From Actinomycetota bacterium (GTDB taxonomy: Bacteria > Actinomycetota > Actinomycetes > Actinomycetales > Microbacteriaceae), in NCBI GenBank assembly GCA_947449765.1, contig CANFSP010000005.1, positions 62,001 through 126,000 on the forward strand: DNA of 64,000 nucleotides, written 5' to 3'. Below are positions 16,257 to 27,663 of this stretch, in pieces. The notes beneath the pieces are model-generated. The model did not search any database, was not told where the DNA came from, and saw only the letters and a list, made by a program, of their open reading frames with translations. The number at the start of each line of letters is the position of its first letter. Position 1 is the stretch's first letter. Made by a program: the position numbers and the translations under genes.

Positions 16257-17042
16257 GGAGAGGGCGGCGGCATCCTCTTCACGCTGTTTAGCGTCCTTGA
16301 CCAGCCGGTACCACAGATAGAAGGCCATAGCCGCAAACACCAGCCACTCGGCTCCGTAGAACACGTTCAACCAGTTGAGTGACGTGTCACTGATCGGCGG
16401 GGTCGAGACGATGGGTGTCGTTCCCGCGGGAGCATCCGACGAGACAAGGTAGCCGAAGTACGTGGGCTGGTCGAGTGCGGGCCACACGTTGATCAGCTGC
16501 GCGACCGCCATGCGCGTCATGGTTTGCGGGTCTTGCCGGGAACTCGGCTCGACCGGCGCCTCAGAGGGCATGAATCGACCCACCATCGGGGTCAACGATT
16601 GGATGACGATCTCAGATTGCATGCGCTCAACCACCGCGGTGGCTTCATCGTGCGTGGCCGTCCAGCCCAACGCAACGGGCAACACACCCGCTTCAGTGTT
16701 GGCCGCACCAATCACCCAAAAACCGGCGTTCTGGTCGTTGTAGCGACCGTCGAGAACAAGCAGCGTGTCGCGTCGCAAGAATCCGGTAACGCTGACCATG
16801 TGTCCGGCTGCCGCGTCGGTGAGGGTGTTGGCCGGAAGGGCGAGCGACTCCAGCGGAACGACCTGCTCGGTTTTGTGATCAATGACCTGCGCGTTGATGA
16901 CCGCACGTTCGAGCTGCCACTTGCCGAGCCAGGCAAAACCGCTGGCCACGGCGAGAACGGCGATCAGAGCAATAATCCAGACCGGGCGGCGGGCTACCTG
17001 ACCCCAGGTGAGCGTGGTGCGGGGCGCATCCAATTCGGTCAC
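16248..17042 (-). CDS. SURF1-family cytochrome oxidase assembly protein
   Basis: This 264-residue protein has the SURF1 layout: a helix near residues 17-37, an outside domain with GFLRRDTLLVLDGR and GYLVSS segments, and a second helix at about 229-248. SURF1 proteins help insert heme a into cytochrome c oxidase. It overlaps the end of glpD by four bases. The last codons (Ala-Asp-stop) fall inside the repeat block, so the original C-terminus may have been replaced when the repeat arrived. Confidence 0.88.
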   Translation of the reverse strand: MTELDAPRTTLTWGQVARRPVWIIALIAVLAVASGFAWLGKWQLERAVINAQVIDHKTEQVVPLESLALPANTLTDAAAGHMVSVTGFLRRDTLLVLDGRYNDQNAGFWVIGAANTEAGVLPVALGWTATHDEATAVVERMQSEIVIQSLTPMVGRFMPSEAPVEPSSRQDPQTMTRMAVAQLINVWPALDQPTYFGYLVSSDAPAGTTPIVSTPPISDTSLNWLNVFYGAEWLVFAAMAFYLWYRLVKDAKQREEDAAALSAD

Positions 17043-18769
17043 AGCTGAGTTCCCTCAGTGACGGCGTGCCAGATCGCGACTGCGGCTTCGTCGGTGGTTT
17101 GGGCGAGGGCAGCCCGATCGGCTTCAACCCGGGCGAGGTAGGCGCGCAATTCCTCGGTCACGCGTACGCGATCCCACCCGAGTTCTGCCGCCATCAGAGC
17201 GGCGACGACAGGGGCCGCCTCGACACCGGCATCGCGCGCCTCGAAGCTCATGCGCGTGCGGCGCTCGAGCACATCCTCGAGGTGCAGCGCACCCTCCACA
17301 CGTGCGGCAAAAACTACCTCGGCCTGCAGATAATCCTTCGAGCCGGGAAGCAGCTCAGCAAACGCGGGGTTCTCCGCGAGGATGGCCGCGACCTGATCAG
17401 CCGCGGCACCGTAACGGTTGAGCAGGTGCTCGACTGATTTCACCGGCAGGTTCCACGCGGCAGCCAGCTGCGCACGCTGATTCCAGCGAGCACGATAACC
17501 ATCCGCTCCCAACAACGGGACGGATTCGGTCACCGAAGCCGGCACACTCTCGGGCAGATTGGCAACCGCGGCGTCGATGACATCCTGAGCCATCACGCGA
17601 TAAGTCGTCCACTTGCCACCGGCGATGAGCACGAGTCCCGGCTCCGCCTGGGCGACAACGTGCTCGCGCGAGAGCTTCGACGTCTCATCCGAATCGCCCG
17701 CAAGTAGGGGCCGAAGTCCGGAGTACACGCCAACGATGTCGTCGCGCGTGAGGGGCTCATCAATCACCGCATTGATGTGCCCGAGGATGTAGTCCACGTC
17801 AGCCGCGGTGGCGACGGGGTGGTTGAGGTCGAGGTGCCAGTCGGTGTCCGTGGTGCCGATGATCCAGAAGCGACCCCAGGGGATGACGAACAGCACGCTC
17901 TTCTCGGTGCGAAGCAACAGGCCCATGGTCGACTTGAACCGCGAGCGCTCGACGAGGATGTGCACGCCCTTCGAGGCACGCACGCGCAGGCGACCGGCAT
18001 CCTCACCGACCATCTTTTGTGTTTCTCCAGTCCACACCCCGGTGGCATTGACGATCTGGCGTGCGCGAATTTCGTGATCGACGCCGGTCTCGTGATCGCG
18101 CGCAATGACACCGACGACCCGGGCTCCCTCTCGAATGAAATCGACCACCGAGACCCGGTTCGCCACTTTCGCGCCATACGAGGCCGCCGTGCGCACCAGG
18201 TTGACGACGTAACGCGCATCGTCGACGCTCCCGTCGAAGTAGAACATGCCCCCCACGACAGCGTCTTTGCGGATGCTTGGCGCAGCTAGCTCAATTTGCC
18301 GTTTCGACATGTGGCGGTGGTGCGGCACTCCGGGGTTGCCCACGCCGAGTCGAGCGAGCACGTCGTAGAGCACCATTCCCGCGCCGATGTAGGCGCGTTC
18401 CCACACGCGATGTGTCGTGGGATACATGAAGCGAATCGGTTTGACCAGGTGCGGCGCAAGCTTCTGAAGCAGCAGCCCCCGCTCAACGAGTGCCTCGTGC
18501 ACGAGGTGAAAGTTCAACTGTTCGAGGTAGCGAATGCCGCCGTGTACCAGCTTGGACGATTTGCTGGATGTGCCGCTCGCGTAATCCTGAGACTCAACGA
18601 GGCCGACCCGCAAGCCACGAGTCACGGCATCAAGCGCCGCACCCGCACCCACGATGCCACCGCCGATGACGAGGATGTCGAGCTCCTGGGCTGCCATGTC
18701 GGCGAGTGCCTGCGCACGCGAGGTGGCGCTGAGCGCATCCACTGCCACAGGTGTCTCGCGACGGGCCAC
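17039..18769 (-). CDS. glpD: Glycerol-3-phosphate dehydrogenase, FAD-dependent, aerobic
   Basis: The 576-residue enzyme oxidises glycerol 3-phosphate to dihydroxyacetone phosphate and passes electrons to the quinone pool. The FAD motif GGGIVGAG lies at residues 36-43, followed by SSKSSKLVHGGIRYLE, and the C-terminal half has the helical domain of this family. I chose the GTG at 18769, whose G is shared with the TAG stop of the upstream gene; an ATG at 18697 just before the FAD motif is the alternative. The open frame continues further upstream only as a shadow. It is coupled to guaB3 and SURF1. Confidence 0.93.
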   Translation of the reverse strand: MARRETPVAVDALSATSRAQALADMAAQELDILVIGGGIVGAGAALDAVTRGLRVGLVESQDYASGTSSKSSKLVHGGIRYLEQLNFHLVHEALVERGLLLQKLAPHLVKPIRFMYPTTHRVWERAYIGAGMVLYDVLARLGVGNPGVPHHRHMSKRQIELAAPSIRKDAVVGGMFYFDGSVDDARYVVNLVRTAASYGAKVANRVSVVDFIREGARVVGVIARDHETGVDHEIRARQIVNATGVWTGETQKMVGEDAGRLRVRASKGVHILVERSRFKSTMGLLLRTEKSVLFVIPWGRFWIIGTTDTDWHLDLNHPVATAADVDYILGHINAVIDEPLTRDDIVGVYSGLRPLLAGDSDETSKLSREHVVAQAEPGLVLIAGGKWTTYRVMAQDVIDAAVANLPESVPASVTESVPLLGADGYRARWNQRAQLAAAWNLPVKSVEHLLNRYGAAADQVAAILAENPAFAELLPGSKDYLQAEVVFAARVEGALHLEDVLERRTRMSFEARDAGVEAAPVVAALMAAELGWDRVRVTEELRAYLARVEADRAALAQTTDEAAVAIWHAVTEGTQL

Positions 18770-19875
18770 TAGGAAACCGCCAACTCGACCCGCTGGAACT
18801 CTTTGAGATCGGAATAACCCGTGGTCGCCATCGAACGACGAAGTGCGCCAATGATGTTTGCCGTACCGTCGGGAACGGTGGCGGGACCAAAGAGAATCTG
18901 TTCGAGGGGTGCCACCTGGCCGACGTTCACGCGGCTTCCGCGCGGCATCTCCTCGTGGTGAGCTTCGCTCCCCCAGTGCCATCCACCGCCGGGGGCATCG
19001 GTCGCCCGGGCAAGAGCCGCTCCGAGCATCACCGCATCCGCCCCACAGGCCACGGCCTTCACGACATCGCCAGCTCGGCCCAAACCGCCGTCAGCGATAA
19101 CGTGCACGTAACGCCCGCCCGACTCGTCGAGGTAGTCGCGACGCGCACCCGCGACATCGGCGATTGCCGTAGCCATCGGAACGTGGATGCCCAACGCCGC
19201 GCCCGTCGTCGAAGCGGCTCCCCCGCCGAACCCGACGAGCACCCCGGCGGCACCGGTACGCATGAGGTGGATTGCCGCCCGATAGGTTGCCGCACCACCG
19301 ACAATCACGGGAACATCCAGCTCGTAAATAAACTTCTTGAGGTTGAGCGCCTGACCCTCATTGCCGACGTGCTCCGCCGAAACAGTGGTTCCGCGAATGA
19401 CGAAGAGGTCGACGCCGGCGCCGATCACGGTCTCGTAAAACTCCTGGGTTCGCTGCGGTGAGAGTGCGGCTGCGACCGTCACACCCGCTGCGCGAATCTC
19501 CGCCAGACGAGCCGTGATGAGCTCGGCCTTGATGGGCTCGGCATAAATCTGCTGCATGCGTCGCGTCGCTTCTTCGGCGGGCAACTCGCGAATCTCCGCG
19601 AGAACCTTTTCGGGTTCTTCGTAGCGTGTCCACACGCCCTCAAGCCCGAGAACTCCCAGACCGCCGAGCTTGCCCATAGCAATCGCCGAGGCGGGTGACA
19701 TGACCGAGTCCATCGGTGCGGCAAGCACCGGAATGTCGAACGAAAACGCGTCGATGCTCCAGCTCACAGACACGTCTTTGGGGTCGCGGGTGCGTCGGCT
19801 CGGTACGACCGCGACATCGTCAAAGTTGTAGGCGCGTCGGGCTCGCTTGGCAACGCCAATCTCAATCTCAGTCAC
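18769..19875 (-). CDS. guaB3: GuaB3 family IMP dehydrogenase-related protein
   Basis: This 368-residue TIM-barrel protein is related to IMP dehydrogenase but has no CBS domains. It has the GuaB3 start (RARRAYNFDDVAVVP) and the NAD-site segment AAPMDSVMS. Where IMP dehydrogenase has the catalytic Cys in GSICTT, this protein reads GAASTT, so Ser222 occupies that place. It therefore probably does not work by the usual thioimidate chemistry. Actinobacteria regularly carry it beside guaB; its role is not settled. Confidence 0.88.
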   Translation of the reverse strand: MTEIEIGVAKRARRAYNFDDVAVVPSRRTRDPKDVSVSWSIDAFSFDIPVLAAPMDSVMSPASAIAMGKLGGLGVLGLEGVWTRYEEPEKVLAEIRELPAEEATRRMQQIYAEPIKAELITARLAEIRAAGVTVAAALSPQRTQEFYETVIGAGVDLFVIRGTTVSAEHVGNEGQALNLKKFIYELDVPVIVGGAATYRAAIHLMRTGAAGVLVGFGGGAASTTGAALGIHVPMATAIADVAGARRDYLDESGGRYVHVIADGGLGRAGDVVKAVACGADAVMLGAALARATDAPGGGWHWGSEAHHEEMPRGSRVNVGQVAPLEQILFGPATVPDGTANIIGALRRSMATTGYSDLKEFQRVELAVS

Positions 19876-19997
19876 GGCTCAAGCCTACCCGCGTGGGCAG
19901 AGGCGGGCGGAGTCTCACTGCGCTCCCCGCGGGCGGAGGCTCGTTTTGCTCACTCAAGTCACAGGCTGACCTTGTCTAGGCCGTTCGCCACCTGACC

Positions 19998-22578
<2,581 letters not shown>

Positions 22579-22617
22579 GTTTTGAGACTACCTGCTGGGG
22601 TGTTCAGAGAATGCCAG

Positions 22618-22927
22618 CTGGGGTCACGCAATGGCGTCTCCGCCCGCGTCTCCCTTCGGTCGACGACGCCCGTCCACACACGAGACGCCATTGCGGCACC
22701 CCAGCGGGGGCCCAGCCCGGCCACACCCGAGACAGCACTGAGTTATCCCAGCCGAGTTGCCCATGGCACGCCTCATCCCTCACGAGCCCGCGACATATTC
22801 GTCGTAAGCGTGCGAGCAGAGTGACGCCTGCTCGTCGGAGAAACCGGGTGAGGGCAACAGGGATGCAGGTTCCGGGTGTGGCCGGGCGTCGTCGACCGAA
22901 GGGAGACGCGGGCGGGAACCTGCATCC
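22618..22927. repeat. Structured intergenic repeat: inverted 39-bp element, each copy inside its own hairpin
   Basis: The 429-base gap between rarD and groES contains a 39-base element at 22641-22679 and its inverted copy at 22876-22914, with one mismatch. Copy 1 is enclosed by arms at 22618-22640 and 22682-22704 (two mismatches), copy 2 by perfect 13-base arms at 22861-22873 and 22915-22927. The enclosing arms differ in sequence between copies although each pair can still base-pair. A 15-base part of the element recurs at 22715-22729, and smaller inverted repeats lie between. No credible gene is seen. Confidence 0.75.
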
Positions 22928-22962
22928 GGGTTGCCCGCATCCTCATCGGTATCACTTAACGA

Positions 22963-22992
22963 GAAAGGGAGCCGATTGCTCGACTCCCTTTC
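22963..22992 (-). terminator. Terminator-like hairpin after groES
   Basis: GAAAGGGAG (22963-22971) pairs perfectly with CTCCCTTTC (22984-22992) around a 12-base loop, 15 bases past the groES stop. No T-run follows on the minus strand, so termination may be weak. Confidence 0.6.
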
Positions 22993-23007
22993 TGCAACGA
23001 ACGCTCG

Positions 23008-23301
23008 TTACGCGACGACCGCGAGAATGTCGCGTGCCGACAGGATGAGGTACTCCTCACCTGCGTACTTGACTTCGGTTCCACCGTACTTGGAGTAGAT
23101 GACCTTGTCGCCTACTGCAACGTCGAGTGGGATGCGGTTGCCGTTGTCATCGACGCGACCCGGACCGATGGCGAGTACTTCGCCCTCCTGGGGCTTCTCC
23201 TTCGCGGTGTCGGGAATCACGAGTCCCGACGCGGTGGTCTGCTCACCATCAACTGGCTTGACGACGATGCGATCTTCGAGCGGCTTAATCGAAACCGACA
23301 C
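23008..23301 (-). CDS. groES: Co-chaperonin GroES
   Basis: The 97-residue GroES subunit forms the lid of the GroEL folding chamber. It has the family landmarks [12 protein letters not shown] at the start, the mobile loop with [10 protein letters not shown], and the conserved [16 protein letters not shown]. The start codon is GTG after GAAAGAGG. No groEL follows it: the next gene is rarD, in line with many actinobacteria where a groEL copy lies elsewhere. A CIRCE operator lies about 40 bases upstream. Confidence 0.97.
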   Translation of the reverse strand: MSVSIKPLEDRIVVKPVDGEQTTASGLVIPDTAKEKPQEGEVLAIGPGRVDDNGNRIPLDVAVGDKVIYSKYGGTEVKYAGEEYLILSARDILAVVA

Positions 23302-23337
23302 GTTTGACCTCTTTCATGAATCACAACTTGCGGAAAA

Positions 23338-23364
23338 TTAGCACCCGACGGGTGCGAGTGCTAA
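23338..23364. promoter_or_regulatory. CIRCE operator (HrcA binding site) of groES
   Basis: TTAGCACCC, nine bases, GAGTGCTAA. This matches the CIRCE consensus TTAGCACTC-N9-GAGTGCTAA with one mismatch in the left arm. It predicts heat-shock control by HrcA. The left arm and spacer also form a smaller palindrome, GCACCC-GAC-GGGTGC. Confidence 0.9.
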
Positions 23365-23403
23365 TTACTAGCTTACGATATCTGACGCAGTAGCGTTGAC
23401 CAC

Positions 23404-24603
23404 GTGGAGATGTCTGAACTGCGCACGCTGCTCACCCCGGAGGCGCTCGCTCTTCTCGACGAGATTCCGCCGTATGAGAGCAAGGCCGACGTCGTGAAGA
23501 TGGTCTCTTCCCTGCGGGCTGCCGGCCACGCACCCGACTTGGTGGCGGCCGTTCTTACCCAGTCGCGACTGCGCAGCCGCGCGGCGAGCAAGTTTGGCGA
23601 CTTTGCTGGGCAGATGTTTTTTACCGAGGCCGGTCTGGAGCAGGCGACGCGATTGCAGGTGGCCGCCCTGCACGCGGGACGTTTTCGCGTTGCCGGAATT
23701 GACCGGGTTGTCGACCTGGGCTGTGGAATCGGTGCGGATGCTCTCGCCCTCGCTGCCCTCGGCATCCAGGTCACCGCGGTGGAACGTGACGAGGTAACCG
23801 CCGCCATCGCCGCCTTCAACCTGGCCCCGTTTGACAACGCCGAGGTCGTGCACGCCGATGCGGTGGACGTTGTCGACGACCTGTTGGCGAGAGCATCCAT
23901 CGACGGCGTTTTTCTCGACCCGGCTAGGCGAACCGCTGGCCACGGCAACACGACCCGGGTGTCGAGTGACGACTACTCCCCCAGCCTCGACTTTGCCTTT
24001 GACCTGGCTCGTCGCGTGCCCACCGGCATCAAGCTCGGGCCGGCGCTCGATCGCGACCTCATCCCCGACGGCTGTGAGGCGCAGTGGATTTCGGTCGGCG
24101 GCGAACTGGTTGAGATGGGGTTGTGGTTTGGGCCGCTCGCCCGAGAGGGTGTCTCACGTTCGGCGCTGGTGATTTCGAGTGAGGGGATGCGCGAGATGAC
24201 GGCCTCGTCAGACGCACCCGATGAGCCGGTTGCGCCGCTCGAGCGTTTTCTCTACGAACCGAACGGTGCGGTGATTCGTGCGCGGCTCATCGGCGATCTC
24301 GCCAGAACGTTGGATGCGCATCCCATCGCTGCTGACATTGCGTACCTGTCGAGCCCGACGCTGACACTCACGGACTTTGCGCAGTGCTTCGAGATTGAGG
24401 ATGTGCTGCCGCTCGATGTCAAGACACTCGCCGCCGAGCTGAAGCGGCGCGACATCGGCACGCTGGAAATAAAAAAGCGCGGAGTCGACATCGACCCCGC
24501 GAGCTTTCGCACCAAACTCAAGCTGAGCGGATCGGGCCAGGCGGTGCTGCTGTTGACGCGCGTGGGCGAGGACCGCAAAGCAATCCTCGCCCAGCGTGCG
24601 TGA
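23404..24603 (+). CDS. Class I SAM-dependent methyltransferase with THUMP-like domain
   Basis: This 399-residue protein has a Rossmann methyltransferase domain with the SAM motif DLGCGIG at residues 104-110 and FLDPARR further on, where amino-methyltransferases have their active-site motif. The C-terminal THUMP-like domain contains KRRDIGTLEIKKRG. The target is probably an RNA, but it is not known. The GTG at 23404 or the ATG two codons later can serve as start. It is divergent from groES and close to the CIRCE site. Confidence 0.85.
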   Translation: MEMSELRTLLTPEALALLDEIPPYESKADVVKMVSSLRAAGHAPDLVAAVLTQSRLRSRAASKFGDFAGQMFFTEAGLEQATRLQVAALHAGRFRVAGIDRVVDLGCGIGADALALAALGIQVTAVERDEVTAAIAAFNLAPFDNAEVVHADAVDVVDDLLARASIDGVFLDPARRTAGHGNTTRVSSDDYSPSLDFAFDLARRVPTGIKLGPALDRDLIPDGCEAQWISVGGELVEMGLWFGPLAREGVSRSALVISSEGMREMTASSDAPDEPVAPLERFLYEPNGAVIRARLIGDLARTLDAHPIAADIAYLSSPTLTLTDFAQCFEIEDVLPLDVKTLAAELKRRDIGTLEIKKRGVDIDPASFRTKLKLSGSGQAVLLLTRVGEDRKAILAQRA

Positions 24604-24609
24604 GATGAA

Positions 24610-24903
24610 TTAGCCGACGGGAACCATCGATGAGTAGCTGGCGGCTGCGGCGAGGAGCACAATCCAGACAATGATTCCGATGACCCAACCCACCAAGCCG
24701 ATGTAACCGAGAACGAGGCCGGCAATGGCGAGGCCGCGACCCTGCTCGCCGGTTTTATTAATCTGGCTGAGCGCGATGTGACCGAGGATCACGGCGAGAA
24801 GCGAGATGAAGAACGCGGCAACGAGGGAAACGATGGCCAGAACGTTAGTGCGCTCTGACGGAGCTGGAGCTGACGACGCAGCGGGAGTTACGGGGGTTGA
24901 CAT
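24610..24903 (-). CDS. DUF4190 small membrane protein, copy 1
   Basis: The 97-residue protein has a polar Ala/Pro/Ser-rich N-terminus and two membrane helices flanking a loop with GHIALSQINKTGEQGRGLAIAG, the DUF4190 signature. I chose the ATG at 24903 because GAAAGGA precedes it. It is related to the next gene upstream. Function unknown. Confidence 0.8.
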   Translation of the reverse strand: MSTPVTPAASSAPAPSERTNVLAIVSLVAAFFISLLAVILGHIALSQINKTGEQGRGLAIAGLVLGYIGLVGWVIGIIVWIVLLAAAASYSSMVPVG

Positions 24904-25006
24904 GTGAAGTCCTTTCAATACACCAAGGGTTGTTGAGGCGGGTCCTGCATGACCCTCTCAGCCCAAAAGATAGCGCGTTCCGACGCCCGGCAACACCCCT
25001 AGTGCC

Positions 25007-25339
25007 TTAACTCACGACAAACCCGCCATTGCGATTGATCGCGGCGGCGATTGCGGCCAGAACAAACAGGATGAGGAAAACCATGCCAATAAGGGCCACA
25101 AGGGCCACTAGCCCGATCTGGATGTAACCGATGACCAAGGCGGCGATTCCGAGACCGCGCCCACCCTCGTTGGTCTTCTTGATCTGCGAAAGACCCATGT
25201 GACCCAGAATGACGCCCGGGATCGCAGTGATGAAAACAATGAAGCTCGAGAGCGACAGCACAAACCCGATGAGGGCGTAGGTGTTGGTGGTTGTGGTGTC
25301 GATTGGGTTGTGTTGGCTGGACTCAGTAGTCGCTGGCAT
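25007..25339 (-). CDS. DUF4190 small membrane protein, copy 2
   Basis: The 110-residue protein has a short polar N-terminus rich in Thr and two to three membrane helices around GHMGLSQIKKTNEGGRGLGIAA, the same signature as the neighbour 104 bases downstream. I chose the ATG at 25339 because AAGGAGAGG lies before it. The two genes look like a tandem duplication. Function unknown. Confidence 0.8.
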   Translation of the reverse strand: MPATTESSQHNPIDTTTTNTYALIGFVLSLSSFIVFITAIPGVILGHMGLSQIKKTNEGGRGLGIAALVIGYIQIGLVALVALIGMVFLILFVLAAIAAAINRNGGFVVS

Positions 25340-25463
25340 GACGGCCTCTCCTTGATGGGTCGCATGGGTGCGACATTTCGTGGTTTGCGGTGATGTGACA
25401 TAAAAGCCCCACCGCATTCCGTGATACAGCTATTATGACTGTGCAAAGGATGGGGGAAGCCGA

Positions 25464-25994
25464 ATGGCTCATTGCGTTAATTGTGGGAACATCGTGACCA
25501 GCACCGGTGTGTGTCTGAATTGCTCGAAGCCGGGGGCTGTACCACCACCACCACCACCACCTGTGACCTATGGAAGCCCGAGCTATGCGCGGTCGAATGA
25601 GAGCACGGCGGCCATGTGGTGTCAGCTGTCACTGCTACTAGGCAATCTGCTCGCCCTCGTACTCACCTCGGTCTTTATCGGCTTTGCCGTGCTCGCTCTG
25701 CTCTGGCTCCCGGCATTTCTCATCTGGAAAAAGTTCCCGCAGTCACAGCTCGTGGTCACACACGCCAAAGAAGCCATCAACTTCTATCTCTTCTGGGTGA
25801 TTGTCCAGGTCGGTTTAAGCCTATTGGCGGCACTAACCGTCGTTTTCACGTTTGGAATCACCGCGTTCATTCTCGGCGCATTCCTCGTGGTTGCCGGAGT
25901 ATTCCAAATCGTCGTCATGATTCTGGCATCGGTCGCGGGAGCGCGGAGCCAGCTCTATCGCTACCCGCTCGTGCTCTTCAGGATCGTCCGCTAG
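25464..25994 (+). CDS. DUF4870-like membrane protein with N-terminal zinc ribbon
   Basis: This 176-residue protein starts with a short zinc-ribbon-like segment whose two CxxC pairs are CVNC and CLNC (residues 4-7 and 17-20). A run of seven prolines follows, then three to four membrane helices of the DUF4870 type ([12 protein letters not shown]). It is divergent from the DUF4190 pair and overlaps the end of tsaD by four bases. Function unknown. Confidence 0.78.
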   Translation: MAHCVNCGNIVTSTGVCLNCSKPGAVPPPPPPPVTYGSPSYARSNESTAAMWCQLSLLLGNLLALVLTSVFIGFAVLALLWLPAFLIWKKFPQSQLVVTHAKEAINFYLFWVIVQVGLSLLAALTVVFTFGITAFILGAFLVVAGVFQIVVMILASVAGARSQLYRYPLVLFRIVR

Positions 25995-27067
25995 CTCACG
26001 CAAATCTCGGTCGCGGGCAACGTCGAGTCGGCCCCGAACGACAACGGCGAGGGCGCGGCGCCGGCCATGATGAGTTCCGCGCCAAGCGCCGCGATCATCG
26101 CGCCGTTGTCGGTGCACAGGGAAAACTCCGGAACACGCAACTCGATACCCGCCGCACCGCAGCGCTCGGCGGCGACCTCACGCAGACGGGCGTTGGCGGT
26201 GACCCCGCCGCCAAGGAGCAAGCGCGGCACTCCGAGATCGGTGCACGCAGCAATCGCCTTGGACACGAGCACGTCCACCACGGCTTCGCGAAAACTCGCG
26301 GCAACGTCCGCGAGTGGCACCGGCTCGCCCGCATCGCGCCGCACCTCAACCCAGCGCGCCACCGCAGTCTTCAGACCTGAGAAGGAGAAGTCGTAGCGGT
26401 GCGCATCCATATCTTTCGGCTGCGAAAGACCACGTGGAAACCGGATCGCTTTCGGATCACCGTCAGCTGCAGCCCGATCGATCTGGGGACCACCGGGATA
26501 CGGCAACCCGAGAATGCGCGCGACCTTGTCAAACGCTTCACCCGCGGCATCGTCCACCGTCTCACCGAGCAACTCGACATCGCTCGTGAGGTCACGAACC
26601 AGTAACAGGGATGTGTGACCGCCCGACACCAGCAACGCCACCTGTGGGTAGGCGAGCTGCCCCTCCGGGCTCAACACATCCGCACCGACGTGTCCGACAA
26701 GGTGATTCACCGCAAAGATGGGCTTGTCGAGAGCGAGCGCAAGCGCTTTAGCGGCGCCCACTCCGACCATGAGAGCTCCAGCAAGCCCGGGACCATTGGC
26801 CACCGCAACCGCGTCGATGTCGTCAAGCTCGATACCTGCCGTAGTAACGGCCTCGCGAATCGTGGGTGCCATCGCTTCGAGGTGAGCGCGAGCAGCCACC
26901 TCGGGAACGACACCGCCGTAGCGCGCGTGCTCATCCATCGAACTGGCAATGACATTGGCGAGCAGCTTTCGGCCACGCACGATACCCACACCGGTCTCAT
27001 CGCAGCTCGACTCGATGCCGAGCACGAGTGGCTCGCGGCGGTTGAGGCCATCCTCGTTAACAGCCAT
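25991..27067 (-). CDS. tsaD: tRNA threonylcarbamoyladenosine transferase TsaD
   Basis: This 358-residue protein transfers threonylcarbamoyl to A37 of ANN-decoding tRNAs to make t6A. The ASKHA fold shows [10 protein letters not shown] at the start and the metal-binding histidines in NHLVGH. The ATG at 27067 overlaps the rimI stop by one base; a GTG two codons earlier is possible. It needs TsaB and TsaE, both encoded just upstream in the same operon. Confidence 0.97.
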   Translation of the reverse strand: MAVNEDGLNRREPLVLGIESSCDETGVGIVRGRKLLANVIASSMDEHARYGGVVPEVAARAHLEAMAPTIREAVTTAGIELDDIDAVAVANGPGLAGALMVGVGAAKALALALDKPIFAVNHLVGHVGADVLSPEGQLAYPQVALLVSGGHTSLLLVRDLTSDVELLGETVDDAAGEAFDKVARILGLPYPGGPQIDRAAADGDPKAIRFPRGLSQPKDMDAHRYDFSFSGLKTAVARWVEVRRDAGEPVPLADVAASFREAVVDVLVSKAIAACTDLGVPRLLLGGGVTANARLREVAAERCGAAGIELRVPEFSLCTDNGAMIAALGAELIMAGAAPSPLSFGADSTLPATEICVS

Positions 27068-27663
27068 CAGCACGCCCCGTCCTGTTTGCGAATCTCTTCC
27101 CAGGTTTGTGGCTGCACGGCCTCAGCACCAACCGGGCCCACCCGCCGAACCTCGGGACCACCCGGCACTGGCTCCAGCCGCATGGTGACCGCATCCACGT
27201 TGTCGGGTTGGTAATACCCGGCACGCGTGCCAATCTCGTGAAAGCCTAGAGCGCGATACAGACCAATCGCGATGGGGTTGTCTGCCCTCACCTCGAGAAA
27301 GAGTCGGCTCGCACCACGGGATGCCGCCTCGCCTATCAAGTCCGCCATCAGCACACGCCCAACGCCGCGACCACGAACCATCGGCGACACCGCAATCGTT
27401 TGGATGTCACCCTCGCCCGAACCAACCGGACACATCAAGCCGGCACAGCCCACCAGCACGTCCGTGCCGACAAGTTCGGCGACCAGGTAGTAGCAGTGCT
27501 CGCTCAACATGTCGGCACGCATCGCCTGCTCGGGCCACGCCTCATGGCCAAAAACCGAACGCTCCAGAGACATGATGCCGTCAAGATCCGAAACGGATGC
27601 CCGACGAATCCGCACCCCGGCAGCCGACCCAGCACCCACCGCAGTTCCCGGTTGCTCACTCAC
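27067..27663 (-). CDS. rimI: Ribosomal protein S18 alanine N-acetyltransferase RimI
   Basis: This GNAT acetyltransferase has 198 residues. The core (about residues 18-165) has the acetyl-CoA loop [11 protein letters not shown] and the C-terminal [13 protein letters not shown] of RimI proteins. A low-complexity N-terminus and a tail of about 30 residues add length over the usual 150. It acetylates the N-terminal alanine of S18 in E. coli. It sits between tsaB and tsaD with overlaps on both sides, a very common arrangement. Confidence 0.92.
   Translation of the reverse strand: MSEQPGTAVGAGSAAGVRIRRASVSDLDGIMSLERSVFGHEAWPEQAMRADMLSEHCYYLVAELVGTDVLVGCAGLMCPVGSGEGDIQTIAVSPMVRGRGVGRVLMADLIGEAASRGASRLFLEVRADNPIAIGLYRALGFHEIGTRAGYYQPDNVDAVTMRLEPVPGGPEVRRVGPVGAEAVQPQTWEEIRKQDGAC

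Noticed and set aside
18770-18982. N-terminal extension of glpD into the guaB3 gene
   Set aside because: The sequence is a shadow of guaB3 with Arg-rich nonsense and no relation to GlpD; the GTG at 18769 is coupled to the guaB3 stop.
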